Shown piece by piece: positions 47,026 through 61,200 of a stretch of DNA of 64,000 nucleotides. The notes below the pieces were generated by a model that was given only the letters and a program-made list of their open reading frames with translations, ran no database searches and had not been told where the DNA came from. Numbering within the stretch: position 1 is the first letter of the stretch; each line of letters begins with the position of its first letter. The position numbers and the translations under genes are program-made. The DNA comes from Eunapius fragilis (Eukaryota; Porifera; Demospongiae; Spongillida; Spongillidae), in NCBI GenBank assembly GCA_963681505.1, contig OY811975.1:9179434-9243433 (forward strand). The letters are read 5' to 3'.

Positions 47026-47419
47026 GTTTCAGCCTGTCCATTGTACATCAGGAAGTGTGCGTATTGTGAATGGTCCGACATCAAGTGAAGAAAGAGTAGA
47101 AATATGCCACAATGGAGTGTGGGGGAAACTGTGTGATGATAAAATGGACAACACAAAAGCAATTGTTGTCTGAAAACAACTGGGATATTCATGTTAGTGT
47201 CCCATCCTGTGTTTTGAGGATCTCATAAGTTATCTGCACTCATAAAGGTGGGACCGCAATCGCTGTTGCGCATTATGGTCAAGGAAAAGGGCCGATATGA
47301 TGGACGATGTAGCATATGCCATATGTGAAACCAGACTGTATGACTGCCCTAACCGTTGCTTTGGCAGTCACAACTGTGGACATAATGAAGATGCTGGTGT
47401 TCAGTGCACCAGAAGGTTT
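47026..47419 (+). pseudogene. SRCR domain pseudogene (copy of exons 6-7)
   Basis: Matches 60814-61190 of the SRCR gene. Damage includes a 7-bp insertion near the exon start, TGA replacing the Cys codon after IVV, loss of the WDN tryptophan, a GTGAGT to GTTAGT donor change and frameshifts in the second half. [10 protein letters not shown] and [16 protein letters not shown] remain readable. Confidence 0.85.
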
Positions 47420-49480
47420 GTATAACCCCGGATAAATATTGCGCTTTGCCAGCCATATCTACCAGATACCGAATGCATAGAAATCTATATACATCATATT
47501 TTTTTATTTTGTTATTAATTCTCTTCTTTCCAAAATAAGGTGAAACTGCTAATTGCCAGAGACCACTGTAACATTTCATAGCAGACTTTCTTTTACCATA
47601 GCTTTTGATTGTAGATGAGCTGATTCTGCATAGTTGTTTGCATACTATTCCACTGTTGCATAAATCAAAGTCACATTTCATTTAACTTACAGTTACTACT
47701 ACCGGAGCCTTATAAGAGATAAAGAGATATGTTCTGAGTGATTAATGCAACTGTAAAGATGCGATAGTAGGGGAGACTAGGATTAAAGGTTGCAATTTAA
47801 ATATTCTTTTCAGTAAACATTTTTCTACAATCATACATGTATGGTAACATAATGGGTTTTCCAGTATTTCTTTATATATATTTATATGCACTCGAAAGTG
47901 AAGCAATTTATTTGCGAGAATCTGCCCTCTCCCATGCAGGTATGACTATCCGAGTGATACATAACTATTTATATTATGGCCAAGTTCACAGTTCATAGTT
48001 CAGAACATTACTAGCTCAATGGGAAGCTTGGTCAATGAACAAACCTAACCATATGACTTGTAGCTTTGGTCTCACCTATACAATACCTTATTGGATCCAG
48101 ATATTAATACATTATCAAAAAAAAAACCATGTCAACCCCCTTTTAAGCAAAAGTCGAAACTAAACAAGCTCAGTAGGGTGCATATAACCACTATCAGGTT
48201 ATATAGGATATTCGCAAAAATCTGTTCGAATAACAAAGCGCATTATTCGGAAAAATCAGTTATAGAATTCTGTCAGGTGATTCAAAATCAGTTCTAATAG
48301 CCCTTAACATTATTCAGAAGTTAGGACCGTCCCTTGGTTTGAATATAAACCTAAAAAAGTGTGAACTGTTGGGAGCCGGAGACCTGTCTCAGTTGTCTTA
48401 TGTTTCAAACTTTGAGCAACAGTGTTCATAATGAAGAGACCAAATAAATGACTTTTTGGCTTTTTCGCTTGTCATTTTGAACCTTTTAGGCTACAAGTAA
48501 GGTAACTGGATTTTCACATTTAGCCATCACTTCTGCACCAGAAAAAATTGTTATGAATGAATATCAATAGGTGGTGACAAGTAAACAAACTTTGTTCCAA
48601 ATCACCTTTTTCAGTAGCAGTTTCCCTGGGGAACGTAGATAAGCGTTCAAATTTTTTAAAAATAGGTACCCTGCATTAGTACTTAAGTGCATGCAAACTA
48701 GACTTCTTAAGTGTAAGTCGTTGGGATGATCAGTCCCGATTTACGATTTTTTGAGGTGCCGCGGGGTTCGCCTGGATTAATTTGGACAAATTAATCCGAC
48801 CTAAGGCCAGAAATTTACTGGATACAACATAAAGGTCCCTAAGGTATTCATATATTTTAAAATAGTTTTTGAACACCTTTCTTTATGATTCAAATCTTGC
48901 TTCAAAAGCTTAAAAGCTGAAAAATGTCGCGAAATTATTGATGTGGTTGTGCATGGGTCTTTCATTTATGTATCCAACATGGAGTATTTATAGGATGTAC
49001 CCATCGGATGTGATATTTATTGAAGTGTGCTTAAGGGGTTAAAGTATGTCACGAATTTTAATGTGATTGTTAGCAAAAAATTATATACTCCAAATTTTCT
49101 TAAGGGCAGCTCAGACCGTTACGCGATATTCCGGAATCTCTAGTATTCTTGACGTCATAAGTCATTGCATGTGTATGAGTGGGGTAGAGCGGCCGGCTAG
49201 CTACAACCTTTTGTGCGTGATCGTGTGAGTTTCGAGATATCTTCAATTCTTTTCAGAACCAAATTAAACAGTGCCATTCTATCGTGAAGTGTTATTTAGC
49301 AAACGAAAGCGAGATATGACAGTGCTTGTGGCAAAGTTGGAATCCAGCCACTTCTTTCCCACCTTCAGCCGGGAGGTAGGAATCATTGACTCCCATGTTG
49401 CTCTTGTCGTACTCCGTTTTTGTGGAAGTTTTTCCAAACCTTCCTACATAGCTAGAACTACACCACCTACTCATCAGCAT
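47420..49480. repeat. 3' flank duplicated with 61200-62360
   Basis: Long stretches match the region downstream of the SRCR gene, e.g. around 47500-48300 vs 61290-62100, and 49340-49470 vs 62250-62370. The copies differ by indels, with extra sequence at 48400-49300 here. This shows one ancient direct duplication of the gene's 3' half plus flank. Confidence 0.75.
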
Positions 49481-51040
49481 GGGCAGACGTACGAAGGGGG
49501 CGTGGCAGATAAAGAGGGGGGGGGGGGGGGTTAATGATTTATTCCCAACTACAAATGCAGATTGCCTAATTTCCTGCTACGATAAAATTATCGAAGGGCT
49601 GGGGGGGGAGGGGGGGGGGGGGGGGGGGGGTTAAACCTCCACTAGATCCTCTACTATCATGTTTAGTAGGCGATGCTATAAAACAGCCTCTACGCCCGGC
49701 AGGTTACCAATATGAGGGGGGTTGGGGCCATTGGGGCATAGCACTCCACTCCCCGCTATATGGCGTCCCCTCCCTCCCCCTTGCCCAAATCTTCCCCACC
49801 CCGGCGTCATGAATTAATTAAGCATCTTGAATTGTTCTACTCCACCGTCCATATTAATGAGTGTTTCCGGCCAACGCCCCTTTAAAATATAATAAGACAC
49901 AGGTGCACCATCAAACCTTCACCAAACACCGGGGAATCAATCTTGGAATCAGTGACGCTAGAAAAGTAGACGCTGCATGCATAAAAAAGCATAGGCGGCG
50001 CTGACGCTACGGCAAGTACGGCGAACGCCGTAGCACTTTTTATGAACAGTGCGCGCCGCCGTACCATTTTTTTTTTCATGTGTAAGATCATCTCACTTGC
50101 TACACCCCTGCTCATATATTGAAGACCCTCTTTCCAACCCCCCCCCCCCCCCCCCCACCCCCCCCCCCCCCCCCGGTCCGCCGTATCACTTTTTTTCCGC
50201 CACTGAAAAAGGTTAGGTTGGTTTACTCCTTTTGTGAAATTTGTCAGTGGCCTTCTCCACAGAGAGGCAGAACATTTCAGGGGCGGATACATGATTTTAG
50301 CATGAGGGTGGTTTGCTTATGAATATTAATGAGATGTATTACTGCCTATTGTCAATACCGATTTCTAATTACTCGCAATTATATTATGGTTGAAACAGAA
50401 TGCAACGATACCTGCAATGGTTGCATTTTTTGAAGCATGTAGCCACCAGCATAGCAGTCCAGTGGGACATATCGTATGCTCAAACATGTGCTTACGATCT
50501 TCGTTTGCTCTGGTTAGTGCATCAAGCTTGTGTCTGAGGGGAACCAGTGTAGAGTACAGAAATGGGCTGAGCTTTTACAATGGGGCATCACTTAATTCCT
50601 ACAATCATGTGTTAGCACCTATCGGTACTTGATTTTGTCACATGGATGCGTTTATATTGTATAACTGTACGCTTACCCTTTTTTTTTAATATAAAAGGTC
50701 GCCAGTATCTGTGGCCATATAGTGACATGAAGATAATGTGGAGTGATGGTACAATAGGCAGATGTTTTTGTTGTTTTTAAAAAGTGCATGTTTATTAAGA
50801 GGCGGATACCAACAGGCGTGCTCTGTACTGTTAACAGTAATGTTATCGTTTATTTTACCGTATAAATTTACTTTGGTTTATTCGGGAAAATATCCTGCTT
50901 CCTTTGGTATATCAAAACATAGCACAATAGTGCGTGAGAGTAGTAAAGAAGAGTTGTGGCCCTGGTTCCGCTTATGAAGTAAATTAATAACCATGCAGAG
51001 TAGCCCTGATCATCACTGGCTCTGCTTCATATAGAGCCAG
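49481..51040. other. Spacer with poly-G/C tracts; partial match to 56985-57290
   Basis: G runs near 49600-49630 and C runs at 50141-50174. 50740-50880 is a direct repeat of 57150-57290, and 50638-50735 is an inverted match to 56985-57075. No gene is supported. Confidence 0.5.
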
Positions 51041-51350
51041 TAGTCTCGTCCCGAGACCCAGATTCCCAACAGCTGCGGGTGGATTACATCACCGCTATCC
51101 ACTTAAACAGCTGCGGGTGGATTACATCACCGCTATCCACTTAAACAGCTGCGGGTGGATTACATCACCGCTATCCACTTAAACAGCTGCGGGTGGATTA
51201 CATCACCGCTATCCACTCAAACAGCTGCGGGTGGATTACATCAACGCTATCCACTCAAACAGCTGCGGGTGGATTACATCACCGCTATCCACGTAGCGGT
51301 GATGTAATCCAACCGCAGCTGTTGGAAATCTGGGTCTGGGGACGAGACTA
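51041..51350. mobile_element. MULE-like element, 310 bp, with 9-bp TSD and internal 38-bp repeats
   Basis: Terminal inverted repeats of about 60 bp start TAGTCTCGTCCC. The 9-bp sequence TAGAGCCAG abuts both ends (51032-51040, 51351-51359), the duplication length expected for Mutator-like elements. Between them, six units of 38 bp (AACAGCTGCGGGTGGATTAC + 18 bp) follow in tandem from 51068; the unit is itself the inner part of the TIR. Confidence 0.8.
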
Positions 51351-51629
51351 TAGAGCCAGGGACTATAGAGCCAGGGCCATATAACCATTAATTCTTATCG
51401 ACATACCCACACAACTTCTTTGCTTTACAAACACATTTGTCAAAAGCATTGCAAAATGAACAATGATTGTACATATTAAATCCTTTGGAGGTTGTCAGGA
51501 ACACCTAACATGACACATCAGGTGTGAATTGCTATGATAGCAACTAAGACTTGTGCAGGTTTTGGCTTGCTTGAGCAGGACTATGCCTGCCTGGGCCAAT
51601 TAAGCTTATAAAAAGGTTTGGCATGCATG
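51351..51629. other. Unassigned spacer before the gypsy insertion
   Basis: A partial further TAGAGCCAGGG repeat at 51364. No gene. Confidence 0.4.
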
Positions 51630-51757
51630 TGTAGCGCATGCGTAGAATTACTTATTGGTGCTGTGTCATGCTCATGCGCAATAGTTGTATACACCATTAT
51701 TTAAGCCGCTGTATTATGTACCGAGTCGTTCGATGATTAAACTGATTTGACGTCACA
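51630..51757 (+). repeat. 5' LTR (128 bp)
   Basis: TGTAGCGCATGCGT ... GACGTCACA. It holds GTATTATG and ATTTAAG motifs that could serve in its promoter. Identical to the 3' LTR. Confidence 0.95.
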
Positions 51758-51758
51758 C

Positions 51759-51776
51759 TGGTGTCAGGAGTGGGAT
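51759..51776 (+). promoter_or_regulatory. Primer-binding site
   Basis: TGGTGTCAGGAGTGGGAT lies one base after the LTR and is complementary to a tRNA 3' end of tRNA-Leu type (assignment from memory). Its last bases overlap the gag-pol start codon. Confidence 0.75.
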
Positions 51777-54700
51777 GGCCACCGAAGAGCAAGACATGGA
51801 GGTTGACAGGCAAGTTCCCACAAGTGGCGCTAATCCTTTACAGGAAGGAGCAGGCGTAAGAACCACCAGGTTTAGCGTGCGGCCACCTTCGCGATTTGCG
51901 GGAAAGGGAGCTGACTTTGCTATATGGATTCAGCGCATCGAGCTCTACTTTAAGGAAGCCGGAGTTCCGAACGATAAGCAAGGCCAGGAACTGGTCTCTT
52001 TGTTGGAGGATGAGCCATTCCGTATTGTAAGTCAAATGGGTTTGTTGGATGTAGAAACCGGGGTTGACTACGCAGCTGTGAAGAAATGTCTCGAGGGACA
52101 GTATGCTCCGCTAGGGGTAGAGCTGGATTGGCAGAGGAAGTTCCATGCAGCGCAGCAGAAACAGACGGAGTCCTTAATAGAGTTCTCGGCAAGGTTGCGC
52201 ATGTTAGCAGATAGGGCTTACCCGTTGTGGCAGTCTAGGGAACGACTAGAAGTTGCGCGTAACCAATTTATTCGTGGTATTATTTCACCTTCTATACAGC
52301 TGAAGCTATTGCAGGAAGGGCTGGACACATTGGAAGCTGTTCTTGCCTTGGCGTGCCGGTTAGAGTCGGTGGAGTCTGCCCAGAAAAGTTTCCAGGCAGG
52401 AAAAACTGCAGCCGCTAATACCACGGAGAGCGCTGTCTCTTCGGAAGCCGAAGGTGCGTCTCTCTTCTCTTCTGCAAGGAGTGGCAGCTATCAGGACTTA
52501 GTGGCGCAAGTGGCAACGTTGTCAGGGCAGTTGAGTAAGTTACGTCTGGACAAGGCGGAGAAACGGCCAGCAAGAGCGAAGAAGCGTCCAGTATGCTGGA
52601 ATTGCGGGAAAGCAGGCCACGTGCGCAGGGGTTGTCCGTTAAGGCGTTCTACTGAAGACAGTGACGAAAGGTCAGTTAAGCATACCTCTGCAGTTGCCAG
52701 CACTCTAACCTTGAAAGGTTTCGTGGAGGGCCACCCTGTTTCCATGTTAGTAGACACGGGATCGTCGGTTACCCTGCTGCATGAGAACGTTTGGAAGGAG
52801 GCCGTGAAGAACAGCAAACTGGAACTAAAAGAGGCCAGGTGTCCTGTAATGGCAGTTAACGGTGAGAGTCTTCCTCTATGTGGTCAGGTGTATGTGACTC
52901 TACAGGTGGGAGACTATGTTGGAGCACACAATGTCCTGGTTGTGCGAGACATGACGCAACAGTGTTTACTGGGTACAGATTTTCTCGAACAATGTCATTG
53001 TGTTATTAACATGGACAACAAGACTTTAACATTGGCAGGTCACCCACGTCCGGTGCAGTTGTGTGCCGGCGAATGTAGTTCTACATGTCACGTGCTGGTA
53101 CAGGAGACCACCGTTATTCCTGCCTTCCATCAAGTTCACCTTTCTGTTCACCTGGATGCCAACGCAGAAGAGGGTGCATTCAACAGTGGCTGTGGATTGT
53201 TTGAACCCAAGCCAGAGTTTCCGGATCGGCATGGTGGGTTACTTGCTGCACATTCTGTGTCTCCAATCCTGTCAGGGAAGAACGCAACGATACAGTTGTT
53301 AAATTTGTCAGCTGTACCTGTTACTGTGTACGCGGATGAAAAGGTAGGTAAGATGTTTCCCTTGCAGGATGCTGATTTGGTGAATTTAGTGGAGCCGTCG
53401 TTGGACAGGAAACCAGTTGTCCGGTCCCAAGAGGCCATTAATAAGTCAGTTGAACAGTTTCTGTGTAATGTGCATGGCTTAACTGTAAGCGAGAAAAACC
53501 AGCTGACAGATTTGTTGTATGATTTTTCAGACGCTATTTCGGTTGGGGATGGGGACCTGGGACGTACAGGTTTATTGCGTCACAAAATTAATGTTGGTGA
53601 TGCCCCACCCATTCGACAGCAAGCTCGCAGGTTACCGTTTCATCAGCGGGACATGGTACAGAAGATGATTCACAACATGCTGGACCAAGGCATAATAGAG
53701 CCTTCTGAGAGCTCCTGGGCATCTCCTATAGTGCTGGTAAAAAAGAGAGACGGTTCGTTCCGGTTCTGTGTCGACTTTCGCCGTCTAAATGAGGCAACGA
53801 AGAAGGACATGCATCCGCTTCCCAGGATAGACGATGCTTTGGACAGCCTCGGGGGAGCGAAATGGTTTTCTACCATTGATTTAGCAAGTGGCTACTGGCA
53901 GGTCGAGATGAATCCAGACGACAAGGAGAAGACTGCTTTTATCACACCATTTGGGCTCCACCAATTTCGGGTAATGCCGTTCGGGCTAACCAATGCCCCC
54001 AGCACGTTCCAAAGACTAATGAGTTCTGTGTTGTCGGGTCTTTGTTGGACCACTTGTCTAGTTTATCTAGATGACATTATTATTTTCAGTCAGACAGTGG
54101 ATGAACATCTTCAACGGCTGGCAGACGTGTTTCGAAGGCTGAAAGAGGCGGGGCTGAAGGTAAAGCCAAGCAAGTGCCAACTATTACGTAAGAGCGTACA
54201 GTACTTGGGGTACATTGTATCCGAAAAGGGCGTGGAGGTTGACCCAGGAAAAACTGGTTCTGTCCGCGAATGGCCTGTGCCACATAATCATGACACTCTC
54301 CGCCAATTTTTAGGATTTGCTTCCTACTACAGAAAGTTCATTTCTGGTTTTGCTCGGATAGCCTTTCCTCTTCATGCTCTGACGGAAAAGTCCAAACCAT
54401 GGTTTTGGTCCAAGCAGTGCGACGAAGCGTTTATCTTGTTGAAAGATAAGTTGTTGTCACCTCCTATTTTGTCATTCCCTCAGTTCGACAAAATGTTCAT
54501 ATTGGACACGGATGCTAGTCAAGAAGGACTTGGCGCAGTGTTGTCCCAGGAGGGAGAGCGAGTAATTGCGTACGCCAGCCGCGTGCTCACAAAGGCGGAG
54601 CGCCAGTATTGTGCAACCCGGCGGGAGATGCTGGGAGTTGTGTGGGCCGTTCGAAACTTTCGATCCTACCTTTGGGGCCGCCATTTCATCGTCCGCACAG

Positions 54701-56526
54701 ATCATAACTCCTTGCAGTGGCTACGCAGCTTCAAAGAGCCGCAGGGCCAAGTTGCGCGTTGGTTGGATATTCTTGCTGAGTATGATTTCGTCATTGAGCA
54801 TCGACCTGGAGAGCGTCATGGTAACGCTGATGCACTCTCAAGGCTTCCGTGTAAACAATGTGGGTTCGAGCCATCAGCCCCTCCCCTTCCTAGCAGCAGT
54901 ATTGGCCAGAGGGAGAGCGTTTGTGTGTTGTCTGCCGGAGACCCAAAACAATTACAACAAGGAGATCCTGATCTGGAGCAGGTGATATCTTGGGTGAGAG
55001 ATAATGCATTTCCTCCCACCCTTCCCAGACATGGAAGCTACTGGTTGCAGACGTTATGGTCCCAGAAGAGCCATCTGTTACTTAAAGAAGGGGTCCTCTA
55101 CAGGCGTTGGGAAGACGTTCCTGGGAAAGGACAGAACAGGCATCTTCAATTGGTCATACCAAAGTTCTCTGTACAGAGTATTCTAAAGGAGTTCCACGAT
55201 GCACCTACTGGAAGTCACCTTGGTCAAAAGAAAACCATGGAAAAGATTCGTTCGCGCTTCTACTGGCCTGGCCAACGACACGATGTAGAGAATTGGTGCA
55301 GGGCTTGTGAAAAGTGTCTGTCCAGAAAGTCACCATCCCAAGCAAGAAGGGCTCCTATGCAGTCTGATTTGGTAGGATATCCACTACAACGCGTTGCCAT
55401 GGACATATTGGGTCCGTTGCCCAGTACCACCAGAGGTAACAAGTATGTGTTAGTTGTGGGAGATTATTTTACTAAGTGGGTAGAGGCTTATCCAATGATT
55501 AATATGGAGGCAAAAACTGTTGCGGATTTGTTCGTGCACCAATTTGTCTCTCGTTTTGGGGTTCCGGATACTCTGCATACAGATCAGGGTCGTAACTTTG
55601 AATCTTCTCTATTGAAGGAAGTATGCCAACTGTTGGGTGTGTCTAAGACAAGGACATCCCCATATCACCCCCAGTCTGATGGATTTGTTGAGCGATTTAA
55701 TCGTACACTGCTTGACCTCCTTAGCATTGCAGCTTCCGAAAATGAACACGACTGGGATCTGCGTCTTCCGCTAGTGATGATGGCGTATAGAACTAGTGTA
55801 CAGGAGTCAACTGGGTGTACACCATTCTATTTGATGTTTGGGCGGGAAATTTGCCTTCCAGCAGATGTTATGTTTGGTCTTCCCCCAGCTTCTGCACCTC
55901 AACAGGTCAATCAGTATGCTTTGGATCTAAGAACACACTTGGAGACAGCTTATCAGAGGGTACGAAGCCATATGGAAATGCAACAAAGACGCCAGAAGGC
56001 ACTATATGACAAGACAGCAAAGGGGCATCCATTCAAGGTTGGTGATCTAGTATGGTTACACTGTCCAGCTGTTCCGAGAGGTAAGGCACCAAAGTTGCAC
56101 TGTTATTGGCAAGGTCCTTACAAGGTTGTGAAGCCGTTGGGTGATGTGCTGTATTTACTTCAGCACAGGGATTCTCCTCGGAAGCGTACTGTTGTGCATT
56201 TTGATAGGCTGAAGCCTCATGTAGCCCCGCCACAGACAGAGGAGGAGGATACTTCAGTGGAGGAGGAAGATTTGCCACAGACAGAGGAGGAGGGGACCTC
56301 GGGGGAGGATGAAAATGATGGGTATTTTCAAGCAACAGTTTCAGATGAGGATGACGTTATGGAAGAGAAAGAGTCTCGAGAAGATGATGATCCGGAACCA
56401 CTTGTGATTGAGTGGGAGACACCACAGCAAAATGTAGCGCCTCCCCAAGCTGAACCTGTAAGGTTGAGGCCAGTTCGGCAGAAGAAGAAAATAGACCGCT
56501 ACGGACAGAATATCTATGACACTTAA
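51775..56526 (+). CDS. Gag-Pol polyprotein of the Ty3/gypsy element (1583 aa)
   Basis: One uninterrupted frame encodes all proteins. Gag is about 1-270, with CCHC zinc knuckle CWNCGKAGHVRRGCP (~273-287). Aspartic protease: MLVDTGSSVTLLH (~323). Reverse transcriptase: FCVDFRRLN (~664) and YLDDIIIF (~764). RNase H: LDTDASQEGLGAVLS (~910). Integrase: HHCC finger with C-x2-C (to ~1180), catalytic Asp in RVAMDILGPLP (~1209), Asp in TDQGRNFES (~1269), Glu in SDGFVERFNR (~1305). A GPY/F-type module (YWQGPYKVV) follows, then an acidic Glu/Asp tail. No chromodomain and no envelope gene. Fused gag and pol without a frameshift is one of several arrangements in this group. All key catalytic residues are present, so it appears competent for transposition. 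Confidence 0.95.
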   Translation: MATEEQDMEVDRQVPTSGANPLQEGAGVRTTRFSVRPPSRFAGKGADFAIWIQRIELYFKEAGVPNDKQGQELVSLLEDEPFRIVSQMGLLDVETGVDYAAVKKCLEGQYAPLGVELDWQRKFHAAQQKQTESLIEFSARLRMLADRAYPLWQSRERLEVARNQFIRGIISPSIQLKLLQEGLDTLEAVLALACRLESVESAQKSFQAGKTAAANTTESAVSSEAEGASLFSSARSGSYQDLVAQVATLSGQLSKLRLDKAEKRPARAKKRPVCWNCGKAGHVRRGCPLRRSTEDSDERSVKHTSAVASTLTLKGFVEGHPVSMLVDTGSSVTLLHENVWKEAVKNSKLELKEARCPVMAVNGESLPLCGQVYVTLQVGDYVGAHNVLVVRDMTQQCLLGTDFLEQCHCVINMDNKTLTLAGHPRPVQLCAGECSSTCHVLVQETTVIPAFHQVHLSVHLDANAEEGAFNSGCGLFEPKPEFPDRHGGLLAAHSVSPILSGKNATIQLLNLSAVPVTVYADEKVGKMFPLQDADLVNLVEPSLDRKPVVRSQEAINKSVEQFLCNVHGLTVSEKNQLTDLLYDFSDAISVGDGDLGRTGLLRHKINVGDAPPIRQQARRLPFHQRDMVQKMIHNMLDQGIIEPSESSWASPIVLVKKRDGSFRFCVDFRRLNEATKKDMHPLPRIDDALDSLGGAKWFSTIDLASGYWQVEMNPDDKEKTAFITPFGLHQFRVMPFGLTNAPSTFQRLMSSVLSGLCWTTCLVYLDDIIIFSQTVDEHLQRLADVFRRLKEAGLKVKPSKCQLLRKSVQYLGYIVSEKGVEVDPGKTGSVREWPVPHNHDTLRQFLGFASYYRKFISGFARIAFPLHALTEKSKPWFWSKQCDEAFILLKDKLLSPPILSFPQFDKMFILDTDASQEGLGAVLSQEGERVIAYASRVLTKAERQYCATRREMLGVVWAVRNFRSYLWGRHFIVRTDHNSLQWLRSFKEPQGQVARWLDILAEYDFVIEHRPGERHGNADALSRLPCKQCGFEPSAPPLPSSSIGQRESVCVLSAGDPKQLQQGDPDLEQVISWVRDNAFPPTLPRHGSYWLQTLWSQKSHLLLKEGVLYRRWEDVPGKGQNRHLQLVIPKFSVQSILKEFHDAPTGSHLGQKKTMEKIRSRFYWPGQRHDVENWCRACEKCLSRKSPSQARRAPMQSDLVGYPLQRVAMDILGPLPSTTRGNKYVLVVGDYFTKWVEAYPMINMEAKTVADLFVHQFVSRFGVPDTLHTDQGRNFESSLLKEVCQLLGVSKTRTSPYHPQSDGFVERFNRTLLDLLSIAASENEHDWDLRLPLVMMAYRTSVQESTGCTPFYLMFGREICLPADVMFGLPPASAPQQVNQYALDLRTHLETAYQRVRSHMEMQQRRQKALYDKTAKGHPFKVGDLVWLHCPAVPRGKAPKLHCYWQGPYKVVKPLGDVLYLLQHRDSPRKRTVVHFDRLKPHVAPPQTEEEDTSVEEEDLPQTEEEGTSGEDENDGYFQATVSDEDDVMEEKESREDDDPEPLVIEWETPQQNVAPPQAEPVRLRPVRQKKKIDRYGQNIYDT

Positions 56527-56531
56527 AATCT

Positions 56532-56546
56532 CGGAGGAGGGGGGGT
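56532..56546 (+). promoter_or_regulatory. Polypurine tract
   Basis: GGAGGAGGGGGG just upstream of the 3' LTR, the plus-strand primer site. Confidence 0.8.
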
Positions 56547-56548
56547 AG

Positions 56549-56676
56549 TGTAGCGCATGCGTAGAATTACTTATTGGTGCTGTGTCATGCTCATGCGCAA
56601 TAGTTGTATACACCATTATTTAAGCCGCTGTATTATGTACCGAGTCGTTCGATGATTAAACTGATTTGACGTCACA
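56549..56676 (+). repeat. 3' LTR (128 bp)
   Basis: Base-for-base identical to 51630-51757. Confidence 0.95.
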
Positions 56677-56680
56677 CATG

Positions 56681-57462
56681 CATAGGGGGTCGGAGTTCTA
56701 GTAATGAGAGTGTCGTAAATTGTATTCCAGTGCTATTTGCAGTCCGGTTGTGCGCACGCTCTACGAGAAGCGTATACCGCCTTCACATGCAGTTGTACAA
56801 CCGAACGGTTTTCATTAGTAACAGCTGGAGCTCCATACAAGGACAACTTCCCTCCATTAAAATCCATAAACTCCTCAAAAACTGAAAATCACCTTCAATA
56901 TATAAGTTCCCATTAATTAATATCCATGTAGGCATGACATGTACACAATACCTATATAATTTCTTCCCCCAGGGTCCAGGCATCGTCTTCATGTCACTAT
57001 GGCCACAGATACTGGCTACATTTTATATTTTTTAAAATGGTAGGCGTACCGTCATACTATATAAACGCATCCATTTAAGAAAAAAAAAAAGACATTCAAG
57101 ACTATATAAAAATTAACCTAGTTTTCAAGCATGCCTCGAGGAGGAAGGAAGGTGATGGTGCAACATGCAGATGTTTTGTTGTTAAAAAGTGCATGTTTAT
57201 AAAGAGGCTGATACCAACAGGCGTGGCTCTGTAGTGTTAGCAGTAAAGCTATCATTTTTTTAAACGTAAAAACGAAGTTTACTTTGTTTTAAACAAACTA
57301 TACACTGTTGGTACACAACACCGTTCAGTCATAGAACTTTCTGTTTGTTTTTGTCATTCATTATTTCCGATACACAGCATTCGATGTTAGGTGGGTGAAC
57401 TTAAATTATCCGGAACAAGCAAGGATGACACACAAGTGACACAACGCACTTTTTTCAGCTAC
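56681..57462. other. Spacer; part duplicated with 50638-50880
   Basis: 56985-57075 matches 50638-50735 inverted and 57150-57290 matches 50740-50880 directly. Otherwise nothing is supported; the final part is the upstream region of the next gene. Confidence 0.45.
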
Positions 57463-57470
57463 TATATAAA
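57463..57470 (+). promoter_or_regulatory. TATA box of the SRCR gene
   Basis: TATATAAA, 47 bp upstream of the ATG, a suitable distance for a short 5' leader. Confidence 0.55.
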
Positions 57471-57509
57471 CAGACCTATTGAATAGCTCGAGCATAGTAC
57501 AACCAGGCA

Positions 57510-61200
<3,691 letters not shown>

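Larger units (their letters stand above)
51630..56676 (+). mobile_element. Complete Ty3/gypsy LTR retrotransposon (5047 bp)
   Basis: Two identical 128-bp LTRs enclose a primer-binding site, a single gag-pol ORF and a polypurine tract. CATG abuts both ends (51626-51629, 56677-56680), a 4-bp target duplication. Identical LTRs imply recent insertion. There is no envelope gene. Confidence 0.95.

Noticed and set aside
51068..51297. Six evenly spaced 38-bp repeats resembling a CRISPR array
   Set aside because: The units are contiguous with no variable spacers, derive from the flanking TIR, and lie in a eukaryotic MULE-like element with 9-bp TSDs.
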